A stretch of 64,000 bases of DNA from Pseudomonas multiresinivorans (GCF_012971725.1 NZ_CP048833.1:1488001-1552000); one strand, 5' to 3'; shown: positions 24,252-34,143, numbered from the stretch's first letter. Translations and numbers: made by a program. The notes: generated by a model from the letters alone, not told the origin.

Positions 24252-25691
24252 ATGTTCGGATTAGAGGCGCTCGACCTGGCCCGGATCCAGTTCGCCTTTA
24301 CCGTGTCCTTCCACATCATCTTCCCTGCCATCACCATCGGCCTCGCCAGCTATCTGGCAGTGCTCGAAGGGCTGTGGCTGAAGACCCATGAGGAGGTCTA
24401 CCGCGACCTCTATCACTTCTGGTCGAAGATATTCGCCGTCAACTTCGGCATGGGCGTGGTCTCCGGCCTCGTCATGGCCTATCAGTTCGGCACCAACTGG
24501 AGCGCCTTCTCGGCGTTCGCCGGGAGCGTCACCGGCCCGCTGCTGACCTACGAAGTGCTGACCGCCTTCTTCCTCGAGGCCGGCTTCCTCGGCGTCATGC
24601 TCTTTGGCTGGCACCGCGTCGGCCCCGGCCTGCACTTCTTCGCCACGGTGATGGTGGCCATCGGCACGCTGATCTCGACCTTCTGGATCCTCGCTTCCAA
24701 CAGCTGGATGCAGACCCCGCAGGGCCACGAAATCGTCAATGGCGTGGTGGTGCCGGTGGACTGGGTGGCGATCATCTTCAACCCGTCCTTCCCCTATCGC
24801 CTGCTGCACATGGCAATTGCCTCGTTCGTTGCCACCGCCTTCTTCGTTGGCGCTTCGGCGGCCTGGCACCTGCTGCGTGGCCGCGACAACCCGGCGATCC
24901 GCAAGATGCTCTCGATGGCGATGTGGATGGCGCTGATCGTCGCGCCGATCCAGGCCATGGTGGGCGATGCCCACGGCCTCAACACGCTGAAGCACCAGCC
25001 GGCGAAGATCGCCGCGATGGAAGGTCACTGGGACAACAGCAGCGGCGAACCGACCCCGCTGATCCTTTTCGGCTGGCCGGACATGGAGCGCGAGGAAACC
25101 CGCTTCAAGATCGAGATTCCGGTACTCGGCAGCCTGATCCTGAATCACAGCCTGACCGAACCGATCCCGGCGCTGAAGGACTTCCCGAAGGCGGACCGGC
25201 CCAATTCCACCATCGTGTTCTGGTCGTTCCGCATCATGGCCGGCCTGGGGATGCTGATGATCTTCGTCGGCCTGTGGAGCGCCTGGCTGCGCTGGCGCAA
25301 GCGGCTGTTCGAGAGTCGCGCCTTCCTCAAGCTGGTGCTGTGGATGGGGCCGTCCGGCCTGATCGCGATCCTCGCCGGCTGGTTCACCACCGAAATCGGC
25401 CGCCAGCCGTGGGTGGTCTACGGGCTGATGCGTACCAGCGATGCGGTGTCCAACCACAGCGTGACGCAGATGAGCATCACTCTGGTGATGTTCGTGGTGG
25501 TGTACTTCTCGCTGTTCGGCGTGGGCATCGGCTACATGATGCGCCTGGTGCGCAAGGGCCCGATCACCCATGAAGGGCGCGAAACCAGCCCAGGTGGCGC
25601 CGGCCAGCAACGTACTCCGGCGCGGCCGCTGTCGGCGACCGCCGAGGGCCTCGACGACGATGAAACCGACAGTCCGGCAGGGAGGAACTGA
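24252..25691 (+). CDS. cioA: Cyanide-insensitive ubiquinol oxidase subunit I
   Basis: A 479-residue bd-type quinol oxidase subunit I, an inner-membrane enzyme that oxidises ubiquinol and reduces O2 to water. The opening LARIQFAFTVSFHIIFPAITIGL carries the haem His, and LHMAIASFVATAFFVGA the second haem region. The length and short quinol loop match the cyanide-insensitive CioA branch. A hydrophilic C-terminal extension (about 440-479) is species-variable. The stop is three bases before the cioB start. GAGG precedes the ATG. Confidence 0.92.
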   Translation: MFGLEALDLARIQFAFTVSFHIIFPAITIGLASYLAVLEGLWLKTHEEVYRDLYHFWSKIFAVNFGMGVVSGLVMAYQFGTNWSAFSAFAGSVTGPLLTYEVLTAFFLEAGFLGVMLFGWHRVGPGLHFFATVMVAIGTLISTFWILASNSWMQTPQGHEIVNGVVVPVDWVAIIFNPSFPYRLLHMAIASFVATAFFVGASAAWHLLRGRDNPAIRKMLSMAMWMALIVAPIQAMVGDAHGLNTLKHQPAKIAAMEGHWDNSSGEPTPLILFGWPDMEREETRFKIEIPVLGSLILNHSLTEPIPALKDFPKADRPNSTIVFWSFRIMAGLGMLMIFVGLWSAWLRWRKRLFESRAFLKLVLWMGPSGLIAILAGWFTTEIGRQPWVVYGLMRTSDAVSNHSVTQMSITLVMFVVVYFSLFGVGIGYMMRLVRKGPITHEGRETSPGGAGQQRTPARPLSATAEGLDDDETDSPAGRN

Positions 25692-25693
25692 GC

Positions 25694-26701
25694 ATGGGCA
25701 TCGACCTTCCGCTGATCTGGGCAATCATCATCATCTTCGGCGTGATGATGTATGTGGTGATGGACGGCTTCGACCTGGGGATCGGCATGCTTTATCCGTT
25801 CTGCCAGGACGAGGGCGACCGTGACGTCATGATGAATACCGTGGCGCCGGTCTGGGACGGCAACGAGACCTGGCTGGTGCTGGGCGGCGCGGCGTTGTTC
25901 GGCGCCTTCCCGGTGGCCTATTCGGCGGTGCTCTCGGCGCTGTACCTGCCGCTGATCCTGATGCTGATGGGGTTGATCTTCCGCGGCGTGGCCTTCGAGT
26001 TCCGCTTCAAGGCCCGGCCGGCGAAACGGCACATCTGGGACAAGTCGTTCATCGTTGGTTCGCTGGTGGCGACCTTCTTCCAGGGCGTGGCGCTGGGGGC
26101 CTTCATCGAGGGCATCCCGGTGGAAAACCGCGCCTTCGCCGGCGGCGCGCTGGACTGGCTGGCACCGTTCCCGCTGTTCTGCGGCCTGGGTCTGGTGGTG
26201 GCTTACACCCTGCTGGGCTGCACCTGGCTGATCATGAAAACCGAGGGCCCGCTGCAGCAGCGCATGCATGACCTGGCGAAGCCCCTGGCGTTGGTGCTGC
26301 TGGCAGTGATCGGCATCGTCAGCCTGTGGACGCCGCTGGCCCACGAGGAAATCGCCCAGCGCTGGTTCAGCCTGCCGAACCTGTTCTGGTTCCTGCCGGT
26401 GCCGCTGCTGGTGCTGCTGACCTTCTACAGCCTGCTGCGCTCGGTGGCGCGCAATGACCATGTGAAGCCGTTCCTGCTGACCTTGGCGCTGATCTTCCTG
26501 GGTTACAGCGGCCTGGGCATCAGCCTGTGGCCGAACATCATCCCGCCGTCCATGTCGATCTGGGATGCCGCGGCGCCGCCGCAGAGCCTGGGCTTCATGC
26601 TGGTGGGGGCGCTGTTCATCATTCCCTTCATCCTCGTCTACACCGCGTGGAGCTACTACGTGTTCCGCGGCAAGGTGAAGCACGGCGACGGCTACCACTA
26701 G
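25694..26701 (+). CDS. cioB: Cyanide-insensitive ubiquinol oxidase subunit II
   Basis: A 335-residue CydB/CioB subunit with about nine membrane segments. The opening LPLIWAIIIIFGVMMYVVMDGFDLGIGML and DGNETWLVLGGAALFGAFP are diagnostic. It pairs with CioA in the membrane. GGAGG lies ten bases upstream, inside the end of cioA, so translation is coupled. The stop is 11 bases before a small DUF2474 gene. Confidence 0.93.
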   Translation: MGIDLPLIWAIIIIFGVMMYVVMDGFDLGIGMLYPFCQDEGDRDVMMNTVAPVWDGNETWLVLGGAALFGAFPVAYSAVLSALYLPLILMLMGLIFRGVAFEFRFKARPAKRHIWDKSFIVGSLVATFFQGVALGAFIEGIPVENRAFAGGALDWLAPFPLFCGLGLVVAYTLLGCTWLIMKTEGPLQQRMHDLAKPLALVLLAVIGIVSLWTPLAHEEIAQRWFSLPNLFWFLPVPLLVLLTFYSLLRSVARNDHVKPFLLTLALIFLGYSGLGISLWPNIIPPSMSIWDAAAPPQSLGFMLVGALFIIPFILVYTAWSYYVFRGKVKHGDGYH

Positions 26702-26712
26702 AGGTGCGCGTG

Positions 26713-26862
26713 ATGACCCATGAAGAACAGGAGAAGGCGCCGCTGCGCAAGCGGCTCGGCTGGCTGGTACTGATCTGGGCGCTGAGTGTTGCCGGCCTGG
26801 GTGTCGCGGCCTGGCTGATGCGCCTGTTCATGAGCGCGGCGGGGCTGGGCACGCCGCACTAG
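26713..26862 (+). CDS. DUF2474 family small membrane protein of the cio operon
   Basis: A 49-residue protein with a basic N-terminus (EEQEKAPLRKRLGWL) and one membrane helix (LVLIWALSVAGLGVAAWLMRLFM). Small single-helix proteins at the end of bd-oxidase operons, including the CydX and DUF2474 groups, stabilise or accompany the oxidase. GAGGTG upstream and the position 11 bases after cioB support it as a real gene. It is followed by a terminator. Confidence 0.82.
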   Translation: MTHEEQEKAPLRKRLGWLVLIWALSVAGLGVAAWLMRLFMSAAGLGTPH

Positions 26863-26911
26863 CCGCGCAATCGATCCCATCCGGACGCTGTCCCCCGGCG
26901 TCCGTTCCCAC

Positions 26912-26946
26912 ATCCCTCGCCGGTGCTTCCAGCGGGGGATTTTTTT
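26912..26946 (+). terminator. Rho-independent terminator of the cio operon
   Basis: ATCCCTCGC pairs with GCGGGGGAT with one T-G pair and is followed by seven T. Confidence 0.8.
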
Positions 26947-26955
26947 GTGCTCTTC

Positions 26956-27033
26956 GTAGGAGCGAGCTCGCTCGCGAACCGACCTGACGCTGGAGTCGCC
27001 ATTGAATGGGTTCGCGAGCAAGCTCGCTCCTAC
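26956..27033. repeat. Inverted pair of REP elements between cio and the MFS gene
   Basis: GTAGGAGCGAGCTCGCTCGC starts at 26956 and the inverse copy ends at 27033. The pair separates two convergent transcripts. Confidence 0.85.
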
Positions 27034-27046
27034 AGGAACATCAAGC

Positions 27047-28258
27047 TCAGTGCAGCTTGTCGCGCTTGGCCAGGGTGGGGAACAGCTTCATCCATGCGCC
27101 AGTGACAATCAGCGTACCGACACCGCCCAGCACCACCGCCGGCACCGTGCCGAGCCAGTGCGCCGTGACGCCGGACTCGAACTCGCCCAGCTGGTTCGAG
27201 GCGCCGATGAACAGGCCGTTCACCGCGCTGACCCGGCCGCGCATCTCGTCCGGGGTTTCCAACTGCACGAAGGCACCGCGGATGACCATGCTGATCATGT
27301 CCGCCGCGCCCAGCACCACCAGCACCGCCAGGGAGAACCAGAAGGATGTCGACAGGCCGAAGGCGATGGTGGTGACCCCGAACACGCCCACGGCGGTGAA
27401 CATGATCCGCCCGACGTTGCGCTCGATGGGGAAGCGCGCCAGCCAGAACGACATCAGCAACGCACCCACCGCCGGCGCCGAACGCAGCAGGCCCAGGCCC
27501 CAGGGGCCGGTGAGCAGGATGTCCTTGGCGAACACCGGCAGCAGTGCGGTGGCGCCGCCCAGCAGCACGGCGAACAGGTCCAGCGAGATGGCGCCGAAGA
27601 TGTCCGGGCGGCTGCGGATGAAGCGGATGCCCGCCAGCAGCGATTCCAGCGTCGCTTTGCCCTGCGCCGCCGGCGCCTGGCGCTTGGGCAGGGTCAGCAC
27701 CAGGGTGCAGGCGATGAAGTAAAGGATTGCGGTCGGCGTGTAGACCCAAAAGGCGCCGAAGGCATAGAGGAAGCCGCCGAAGGCCGGCGCGGCGATGGTC
27801 GCCGCCTGCATGGCCGAGGCGGACGCGGCGACGGCACGGGGGAAGAGTGCCGTGGGCACGATGTTCGGCAGCAGCGCCTGGGTGGTCGGCATCTCGAAGG
27901 CCCGCGCGGTGCCCAGCAGGAAGGCCATCACGAAGATCATTTCGCGGGTCACGTTGTCGGTGCTGGCGCCCACCACCAGCGCCACGGCGATCAAGCCCTG
28001 GCCGACCTGGCAGAGCGAGGCGATGCGGCGGCGGTCGTAGCGATCGGCGACGTGACCGGTGTGCAGCATGAAGAGCACGCGCGGGGTGAATTCCACCAAC
28101 CCGACCAGGCCCAGGTCGAGCACGTTGTGGGTCAGTTCGTAGATATGCCAGCCGATGGCCACGGTGATCATCTGGAAGGCGCTGGCGGTGCAGACGCGGG
28201 CCAGCCAGAAGGCGAGAAAAGGTCGGTGACGCAGCAGGGACGTGGCTTCGGCGGTCAT
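27047..28258 (-). CDS. Major facilitator superfamily transporter (EntS-like)
   Basis: A 403-residue, 12-segment inner-membrane transporter. The opening LLRHRPFLAFWLARVCTASAFQMITVAIGWHIYELT, the loop GHVADRYDRRRI (MFS motif A) and the second-half RGAFVQLETPDEMRGRVSAVNGLF match the EntS / MFS_3 group, which exports siderophores or drugs. No siderophore genes are near. It stands alone; the ribosome site is weak. The family is secure and the substrate unknown. Confidence 0.83.
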   Translation of the reverse strand: MTAEATSLLRHRPFLAFWLARVCTASAFQMITVAIGWHIYELTHNVLDLGLVGLVEFTPRVLFMLHTGHVADRYDRRRIASLCQVGQGLIAVALVVGASTDNVTREMIFVMAFLLGTARAFEMPTTQALLPNIVPTALFPRAVAASASAMQAATIAAPAFGGFLYAFGAFWVYTPTAILYFIACTLVLTLPKRQAPAAQGKATLESLLAGIRFIRSRPDIFGAISLDLFAVLLGGATALLPVFAKDILLTGPWGLGLLRSAPAVGALLMSFWLARFPIERNVGRIMFTAVGVFGVTTIAFGLSTSFWFSLAVLVVLGAADMISMVIRGAFVQLETPDEMRGRVSAVNGLFIGASNQLGEFESGVTAHWLGTVPAVVLGGVGTLIVTGAWMKLFPTLAKRDKLH

Positions 28259-28590
28259 CTTGAAGGCTTTTCTGGGGAGGTCGTTAGGAGGCTAAGCAAG
28301 GGTCGTGCAGCGTAGCACGACGTAACACTTTTCCGCTTGTCGCCGAGGTTTTTTGCTATTGGCGAATAGTCTCGACCTGTCGACTAAAATTTTCATCTCC
28401 GCGACAAGCTGTCCGATTGACTTTGCTTCGCACTATTGAGGTGCGTTAAAGTTGACAGAAGAGTCAGGTTTTCCTGCAGGATCTTTCCTCCGGCGCCATC
28501 CCCGAGACGCCCGCGATTGTGCGGCCTCCGAACTCTCTCCAGCACAGAAAAAACCACATGGGCGGACCTTCACCGCCCAGAGGATGAACC
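28259..28590. other. Divergent promoter region between the MFS gene and the molybdenum hydroxylase operon
   Basis: 332 bases without a gene. GTCGTGC-N6-GCACGAC (28302-28321) is a perfect inverted repeat near the MFS start. A TTGACA hexamer lies at about 28453, without a good -10. The long leader before the hydroxylase operon may carry control elements that I cannot name. Confidence 0.55.
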
Positions 28591-31422
28591 ATGTCCAACC
28601 GTGATATTTCCCGGCGCGCCTTCCTGCAAGGCGGGCTGATTGCCGGTGTCAGCGTGACCATGGCGCCGCTCGGCAGCCGGGCCTTCGCTGCCCTGATGGA
28701 AAACTCCGTCACCGTCTCGCCCCAGCAGTGGATGGGCCACGACGGCAAGGCGCGTTTCCGTAACGACGCGCTCTCCAAGGTGTGCGGCAACAAGGTGTTC
28801 GCCCGCGACATCCGTTCCAAGGACATGCCCGGCTGGCCGCAGCAGCAGGGCCACGCCATGCTGCTCAAGACCATCAAGGCCGACCGCATCTTCGACGGCA
28901 TCGACCTCGCCTGGCTGGGCGCCGAGCTGCAGCCGGACCGCATCGTCACCGCCGAGGACCTGGACAAGGACGGCATCGTCTTCCCCGAAGCCCACGCTCC
29001 GGACCCGCTGCTGCCGCGCGGCAAGGTGCCGATGTTCATCGGCCACCCGGTGGCGATCCTGATCTGGAACGACTTCGAGCGCTTCCGTCAGGCCAAGCTG
29101 AAGATGAAGTTCAACGACAAGGCGATCCGCTACGGCGCGCAGGCCCCGCTGTACCAGGGCGACCCCTACGGCAGCTTCCGCTACGTGCGTGTGGGCGGGG
29201 CGACTTCGGCCGATCCGGACGAGTTCTCCAGCCTCAAGGACTCGATCCTCTTCCCGATGATCCGCGAGCGCAAACCGGTGTGGAACCAGCAGCCCAACCA
29301 GCACGGTGACCTCACCGAGCAGGGCCTGTTCTACGCGCAGAAGATCAAGGACCAGATCGAAAACCCGCCGGAGAACTGGCTGGTCTTCGACGAACGCTAC
29401 AAGACCCCGTCCATCGAGCCGGCCGCCATGGAGCCCGACAACGGCAACGGCTGGTACGACCCGGCGAGCAAGACCCTGCACTTCGTGGTCGCCACCCAGT
29501 GCCCGTTCGAAGCGGCCTACGAGACGGCGCACATGATCGCCCCGTCGCGCTTCGGCCTGGCCAAGCTGAACATGCACCCCGGCTACACTGTGGGTTACGG
29601 CTCCAAGGACCACAACATCTTCGTCTACTACGCGGCCCTGGCTGCGCTGTACGGCAACGGTGTACCGGTGCGCCTGGCCAATGACCGCTACGAGCAGTTC
29701 CAGAGCGGCATCAAGCGCCACCCGTTCGACATCCGCTACCAGCTCGCGGTGGACAAGAAGGACATGACCTTCAAGATCTTCCGCACCGAGATGAGCGTGG
29801 ACGGCGGCGGCCGCATCAACTACAGCCCGTCCGTGGCCGCCGTGGGCGCCACCGCCGCGCAGTCGATCTACTACATGCCGCAGAACGACCTGCAGGTGAC
29901 CGCCTACCATTCCCGCGCCGTCGAGGCTGGGTCCATGCGTGGCTACGGCACCCTGCAGAGCATGGCTGCCACCGAGATGATGGTGGACGAGATCGCCGGT
30001 CGCCTGGGCGTCGACGCCATCGAACTGCGCCGCGTCAACGCGTTGAAGTCGGGCATGAAGAACACCCAGGGCGCTATCCCTGCCGGTGCCCTGCGCCTGC
30101 ACGAAATCCTCGACAAGGCCGCCGCCCACGAGTGGTGGAAGACCCGCGACGCACGCAAGAAGGAGATGGACGCCAAGGACCCGGACCATTGGTACGGCGT
30201 CGGCTTCGCCATCTGCCAGAAGGACTTCGGCACCGGCTCGGAAGCGCCCATGGCGAGCATCGAGTTCGATGCCACCGGCAAGGTGCACATGCGCCACATC
30301 GGCATCGAGATCGGCACCGGGATGTCCACTTCCCAGGCGCTGGTGGTGGCCGACTTCCTCGGCAAGCCGGCGGACGAGATGAAGACCGCCGAAACCGAGT
30401 GGCCGGAACTGCAGCTGCTCAGCGGTGAAGACCCCTACACCATGAGCCAGCCGACCCAGGACGAGAAGCTGCGCAACCCGCGCTGGGTCGGCAAATACGC
30501 CTCGGCGTCGTCGGCGACCAACTCGGCCTACTACTTCAGCCACGCCACCCGCGAAGCGGCGCGCGTGCTGTTCAACCACGGCCTGTGGCCGGCGGCCCTG
30601 GAAATCTGGCGCCGTGGTCCGTTCAACGGCGCCGCCAACCCGCTGGTGGTACGCCGCGAGGACGCCCACTGGGTCGACGGCAAGCTCACCGCCAACGGCC
30701 TGCAGCCGCTGTCGTTCGCCGAGCTGGCGCAGGTCGCCCATGAGAATGGCCTGGTCACCGGCGCCACCGTCCACGGCTTCAACCGCTGGAGCTGGGCGGA
30801 GTGCGACTACGTCATCGACGGCGTGCGCGACCGCCTGCCGCTGGACGCCCTGGCCGTGAAATACGGCGACGGCGCACCGGGCGTGAAGAAGGCGCAGATG
30901 AACAGCGCCGGCTTCCACCTGCTGGATCGCCAGAACGTGGCCTATCCGCCGGTACAGCTGAACAACGCCGCCGTGACCTATTACAGCCCGGTGGCGACCA
31001 TCGTCGAGCTGAAGGTGAACAAGGGCAACGGCGAAGTCAGCGTGCTCAACCACCACAGCTGGATCGAGTGTGGCCGCGTGCTGGTGCCGGAACTGGTGAA
31101 AGGCCAGATCGAAGGCGGCACCGCCATGGGCATCGGCCATGCGCTGCTCGAAGACATGCCGCTGTACGAGGGTGGCCCGGGCGAGGGCGACTGGAACTTC
31201 AACCGCTACCGTCTCCCGAAGGCGAAAGACGTGGCCGTCTGGCAGCAGAGCTCGGAAATCCTTCCGCCGCTCTCGCCCAGCGACCCGTCCAAGGGCATCG
31301 CCGAAGTGGTGATGATCCCGGTGGTCGGCGCCATCAGCAACGCCGTGGCCCACGCCATCGGCAAGCGCGTCCGCGACCTGCCCATCACCCCCGCTCGCAT
31401 CAAGGAGGCCCTCAATGGCTAA
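28591..31422 (+). CDS. Periplasmic molybdenum hydroxylase, large (Mo-cofactor) subunit
   Basis: A 943-residue molybdopterin-binding subunit of the xanthine dehydrogenase family, in the branch with isoquinoline 1-oxidoreductase IorB and aldehyde oxidases. A twin-arginine signal (SRRAFLQGGLIAGV, ending near residue 33) sends the folded enzyme to the periplasm. The catalytic Glu is probably E905 in GIAEVVM. Unlike the IorAB order, the large subunit gene comes first; it overlaps the 2Fe-2S subunit by eight bases. Electrons should pass to the tri-haem cytochrome two genes on. The substrate is probably an aldehyde or N-heterocycle. Confidence 0.87.
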   Translation: MSNRDISRRAFLQGGLIAGVSVTMAPLGSRAFAALMENSVTVSPQQWMGHDGKARFRNDALSKVCGNKVFARDIRSKDMPGWPQQQGHAMLLKTIKADRIFDGIDLAWLGAELQPDRIVTAEDLDKDGIVFPEAHAPDPLLPRGKVPMFIGHPVAILIWNDFERFRQAKLKMKFNDKAIRYGAQAPLYQGDPYGSFRYVRVGGATSADPDEFSSLKDSILFPMIRERKPVWNQQPNQHGDLTEQGLFYAQKIKDQIENPPENWLVFDERYKTPSIEPAAMEPDNGNGWYDPASKTLHFVVATQCPFEAAYETAHMIAPSRFGLAKLNMHPGYTVGYGSKDHNIFVYYAALAALYGNGVPVRLANDRYEQFQSGIKRHPFDIRYQLAVDKKDMTFKIFRTEMSVDGGGRINYSPSVAAVGATAAQSIYYMPQNDLQVTAYHSRAVEAGSMRGYGTLQSMAATEMMVDEIAGRLGVDAIELRRVNALKSGMKNTQGAIPAGALRLHEILDKAAAHEWWKTRDARKKEMDAKDPDHWYGVGFAICQKDFGTGSEAPMASIEFDATGKVHMRHIGIEIGTGMSTSQALVVADFLGKPADEMKTAETEWPELQLLSGEDPYTMSQPTQDEKLRNPRWVGKYASASSATNSAYYFSHATREAARVLFNHGLWPAALEIWRRGPFNGAANPLVVRREDAHWVDGKLTANGLQPLSFAELAQVAHENGLVTGATVHGFNRWSWAECDYVIDGVRDRLPLDALAVKYGDGAPGVKKAQMNSAGFHLLDRQNVAYPPVQLNNAAVTYYSPVATIVELKVNKGNGEVSVLNHHSWIECGRVLVPELVKGQIEGGTAMGIGHALLEDMPLYEGGPGEGDWNFNRYRLPKAKDVAVWQQSSEILPPLSPSDPSKGIAEVVMIPVVGAISNAVAHAIGKRVRDLPITPARIKEALNG

Positions 31423-31954
31423 CCGTCCGCTCAACCTGACCATCAATGGTCAAACCGTCGGCCCGGTCGAGGTTCCCGAGGACCTGCCGATGATCGACTA
31501 CCTGCACGAATACCAGAACCTCACCGGTTCGCGCCTGGGCTGCGGCCAGGGCATCTGCCACGCCTGCGTGGTGATCGTCGACAACCCCGACGGTACCAGC
31601 GAGGAAGTGCGCACCTGCATCACCGGCGCGCACTACTTCGAAGGCAAGAAGGTGCGCACCATCGAGGGCCACGCCAAGCGCGAGGAAGACGGTTCGCTGA
31701 AGGAACTGAACCCGATCCAGCAGAAGTTCGTCGATCGATTCGCCTTCCAGTGCAGCTACTGCGCACCGGGCTTCGTCAACGCCGCCACCGTGCTGGTGGA
31801 GAAGGCCCAGCGCCAGCCGCTGAAGAAGAGCGAACTGGAATCGACCATCGAGGCGAGCCTCGGCCACCACATCTGTCGCTGCACCGGGTACGTGCGTTAC
31901 TACGACGCCACCCGTGAAGTGCTGACCGATCTCGGCCTGGTCAAGGAGGGTTGA
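31415..31954 (+). CDS. 2Fe-2S subunit of the molybdenum hydroxylase
   Basis: A 179-residue subunit with a plant-type ferredoxin domain (RLGCGQGICHACVV, then RTCIT) and a second 2Fe-2S domain (CSYCAPGFVNAATVL and HHICRCTGYV). It carries electrons from the molybdenum centre. It has no signal peptide, so it is probably exported with the Tat-tagged large subunit. AAGGAGG lies six bases before the ATG, inside the upstream gene. GTSEEVRTCITGAHYFEGKK shows a small insert between the two domains. Confidence 0.9.
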   Translation: MANRPLNLTINGQTVGPVEVPEDLPMIDYLHEYQNLTGSRLGCGQGICHACVVIVDNPDGTSEEVRTCITGAHYFEGKKVRTIEGHAKREEDGSLKELNPIQQKFVDRFAFQCSYCAPGFVNAATVLVEKAQRQPLKKSELESTIEASLGHHICRCTGYVRYYDATREVLTDLGLVKEG

Positions 31955-31956
31955 GC

Positions 31957-33168
31957 ATGCAGCGCATTCTTTCCGGCCTCGCGTTGGCTGTCGGCCTCGG
32001 CCTGGCAGTGAGCGCACAAGCTGCTGACCAGGAGCTGATCAAGCGCGGCGAGTACGTCTCCCGCGCCGCCGACTGCATGGCCTGCCACACCGCCGAGGGC
32101 GGCGCGCCGTTCGCCGGCGGCCTGCCGATCCACTCGCCGTTCGGCACCATCTATGGCAGCAACATCACCCCGGATAAAGACTTCGGCATCGGCAACTACA
32201 GCGCCGACGAGTTCTTCGCCGCCCTCACCGAGGGTAAGCGCAAGGACGGTGCCAACCTCTATCCGGCCATGCCCTATACCTCGTACCACCTCATCAAGCG
32301 TGAGGACAGCGATGCCCTCTACGCCTACCTGATGAGCCAGACCCCGGTGCACCGCGCCGCGCCGGAAACCAGCCTGAGCTTCCCGTTCAACGTGCGCCTG
32401 GGCCTGAGCGGCTGGAACATGCTCTACGGCAAGAGCGTCCAGCTGGAAAACACCGAGGGCAAGAGCGAACCCTACAAGCGCGGCCAGTACCTGGTGGAAG
32501 TGCTTGGCCACTGCGGCGAGTGCCACACTCCGCGCAACCAGATCGGCGCCCTGGAGCAGGACAAGCGCCTCAGCGGCGGCCTGCTCAACGGCTACAGCGC
32601 CCCGAGCCTGCTGGCCCAGGACCTGGCCGAGCGTGGTTGGACCAGCGCCGACCTCACCGGCTTCCTCAAGCACGGCATGAGCCCGCAGGGCAGCATGTTC
32701 AACGAGATGTTCCCGGTGATGCACCTGAGCACCCAGCACCTGGGTGACGAGGACCTGGCCGCCATGTCCACTTACCTGCTCGGCGAGCAGCCGCCGCAGG
32801 CCAAGGTGGTCAAGGCAGTGGCCGAGGACCAGCTCAGCGACAGCGCCAAGCGCGGCCGCCAGCAGTACCTCAACGTCTGCGCCGGCTGTCACGGCAACGA
32901 TGGCGAGGGCAAGCCGCACATCGCCGTGGCCATGCAGGGCAACACTACCCTGCGCCTGGCCGATTCGCGCAACTTGGCCAAGGTCATCGTCGAAGGCATC
33001 CGCGAGCAGCAGTTCACCGGTTTCGAGCGCATGCAGCCGATGCCGGGCTTTGCCGACAAGCTCAGTGACGAGCAACTCGCGGACCTGATCAACTACCTGC
33101 GCCAGGCCTGGGGTGGCCTGCCGGGCGACATGGGCGTACAACAGGTCGCTCAACTCAAAGCGGAGTGA
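31957..33168 (+). CDS. Tri-haem cytochrome c subunit of the molybdenum hydroxylase
   Basis: A 403-residue periplasmic cytochrome with a signal peptide (cleavage near AQAADQ, residue 23) and three c-type haem sites: CMACH (C40-H44), CGECH and CAGCH. Cytochromes of this type accept electrons from membrane-associated alcohol or aldehyde dehydrogenases and pass them to quinone. The ATG at 31957 is chosen because AAGGAGG (31943-31949) is seven bases upstream; an in-frame TTG at 31951 is too close to it. It is third in the operon. Confidence 0.9.
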   Translation: MQRILSGLALAVGLGLAVSAQAADQELIKRGEYVSRAADCMACHTAEGGAPFAGGLPIHSPFGTIYGSNITPDKDFGIGNYSADEFFAALTEGKRKDGANLYPAMPYTSYHLIKREDSDALYAYLMSQTPVHRAAPETSLSFPFNVRLGLSGWNMLYGKSVQLENTEGKSEPYKRGQYLVEVLGHCGECHTPRNQIGALEQDKRLSGGLLNGYSAPSLLAQDLAERGWTSADLTGFLKHGMSPQGSMFNEMFPVMHLSTQHLGDEDLAAMSTYLLGEQPPQAKVVKAVAEDQLSDSAKRGRQQYLNVCAGCHGNDGEGKPHIAVAMQGNTTLRLADSRNLAKVIVEGIREQQFTGFERMQPMPGFADKLSDEQLADLINYLRQAWGGLPGDMGVQQVAQLKAE

Positions 33169-33171
33169 GTC

Positions 33172-34143
33172 GTGCAGCATCTCGATCTGCAAGTCGTCCG
33201 GCAGGCGCTCCAGTGGTCCAATGCCGGGCAGCGTGTATGGCTGTGCAGCGTGCTCTTCACCTACGGCTCGGCGCCCCGCGCGCCGGGCTCGCTGCTGGCG
33301 GTCAACGCCAGCGGCCAGTGGGTGGGTTCGCTGTCCGGCGGCTGCGTCGAGGATGACTTTCTCGAACGCGTTGCCGAAGGCGAGTTCAGCGAGCCGGTAG
33401 TCGTCGTGCGCTATGGCGACGGCACCGATACCCGCACGAACATCCGCCTGCCCTGCGGCGGCATCCTCGACGTCCTGGTGGAAAACCTCGCGCCCGATTG
33501 CGACGTGCAGGCCCACCTGCGTGAGCTGGAGTCGGCACTACTCGGCCAGCGCCGCCTGCTGCGCGAAGTGAACCTGCAGGACGGCAGCCGCCGCCTGAGC
33601 GACGACCATGAGCACGGCCCGCGCGTGGAGCGTGACGAGTCCCGAGTACTCTTGCGCGTCGGTGCTGCGCAGCGCTTGTTGCTGGCCGGCTACTCCAGCG
33701 TTGCGCATTTCTGTGCAGAGTTCGGCAAGGGCCTTGGCTTCGAAGTGATCCTCTGCGATCCCCGCGAAGAGGCGCTGGATGGCGTGGTGCTGGACGGCAT
33801 CGAAATCCGCCGCGAGCTGCCGTCGATCTTCATTGCCAACGGCGGCTGCCACGCGGATACCGCCGTGGTGGCGCTGACCCACGACCCGAAGATCGACGAC
33901 CTGGCGATGCTCGAAGCCGTGCGCACCGAGGCGTTCTACATCGGCGTCATGGGTTCGCGCACGACTTCCGACAAGCGCCGCGAGCGCCTGCACCGCATCG
34001 GTGGCCTGAACGAGACGGACCTGGCGCGCGTGCACGCGCCCATCGGCCTCAATCTGGGTAGCAAGACCCCGGCGGAAATTGCCCTGGCAGTGCTCGCCGA
34101 CATCCTGCGCACGCGCAGCGGCATTGCCCGCGAGGCGCTGTGA
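33172..34143 (+). CDS. XdhC/CoxI family molybdenum cofactor maturation protein
   Basis: A 323-residue protein. The N-terminal XdhC_CoxI domain contains SLSGGCVEDDFLE (about residues 55-67), and the C-terminal Rossmann-like domain contains FYIGVMGSRTTSDKR (about 255-270). XdhC-type chaperones bind the molybdenum cofactor, promote its sulfuration and insert it into hydroxylases. The start is GTG, three bases after the cytochrome stop, with GCGGAG upstream. It overlaps the next gene by four bases. Confidence 0.88.
   Translation: MQHLDLQVVRQALQWSNAGQRVWLCSVLFTYGSAPRAPGSLLAVNASGQWVGSLSGGCVEDDFLERVAEGEFSEPVVVVRYGDGTDTRTNIRLPCGGILDVLVENLAPDCDVQAHLRELESALLGQRRLLREVNLQDGSRRLSDDHEHGPRVERDESRVLLRVGAAQRLLLAGYSSVAHFCAEFGKGLGFEVILCDPREEALDGVVLDGIEIRRELPSIFIANGGCHADTAVVALTHDPKIDDLAMLEAVRTEAFYIGVMGSRTTSDKRRERLHRIGGLNETDLARVHAPIGLNLGSKTPAEIALAVLADILRTRSGIAREAL

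Noticed and set aside
28570..31446. A 958-codon open frame on the minus strand, opposite the molybdenum hydroxylase large subunit
   Set aside because: It is the mirror of a G+C-rich gene: its composition is repetitive in Ala, Val, His, Gly and Arg, with no domain. The plus-strand protein has full family motifs.
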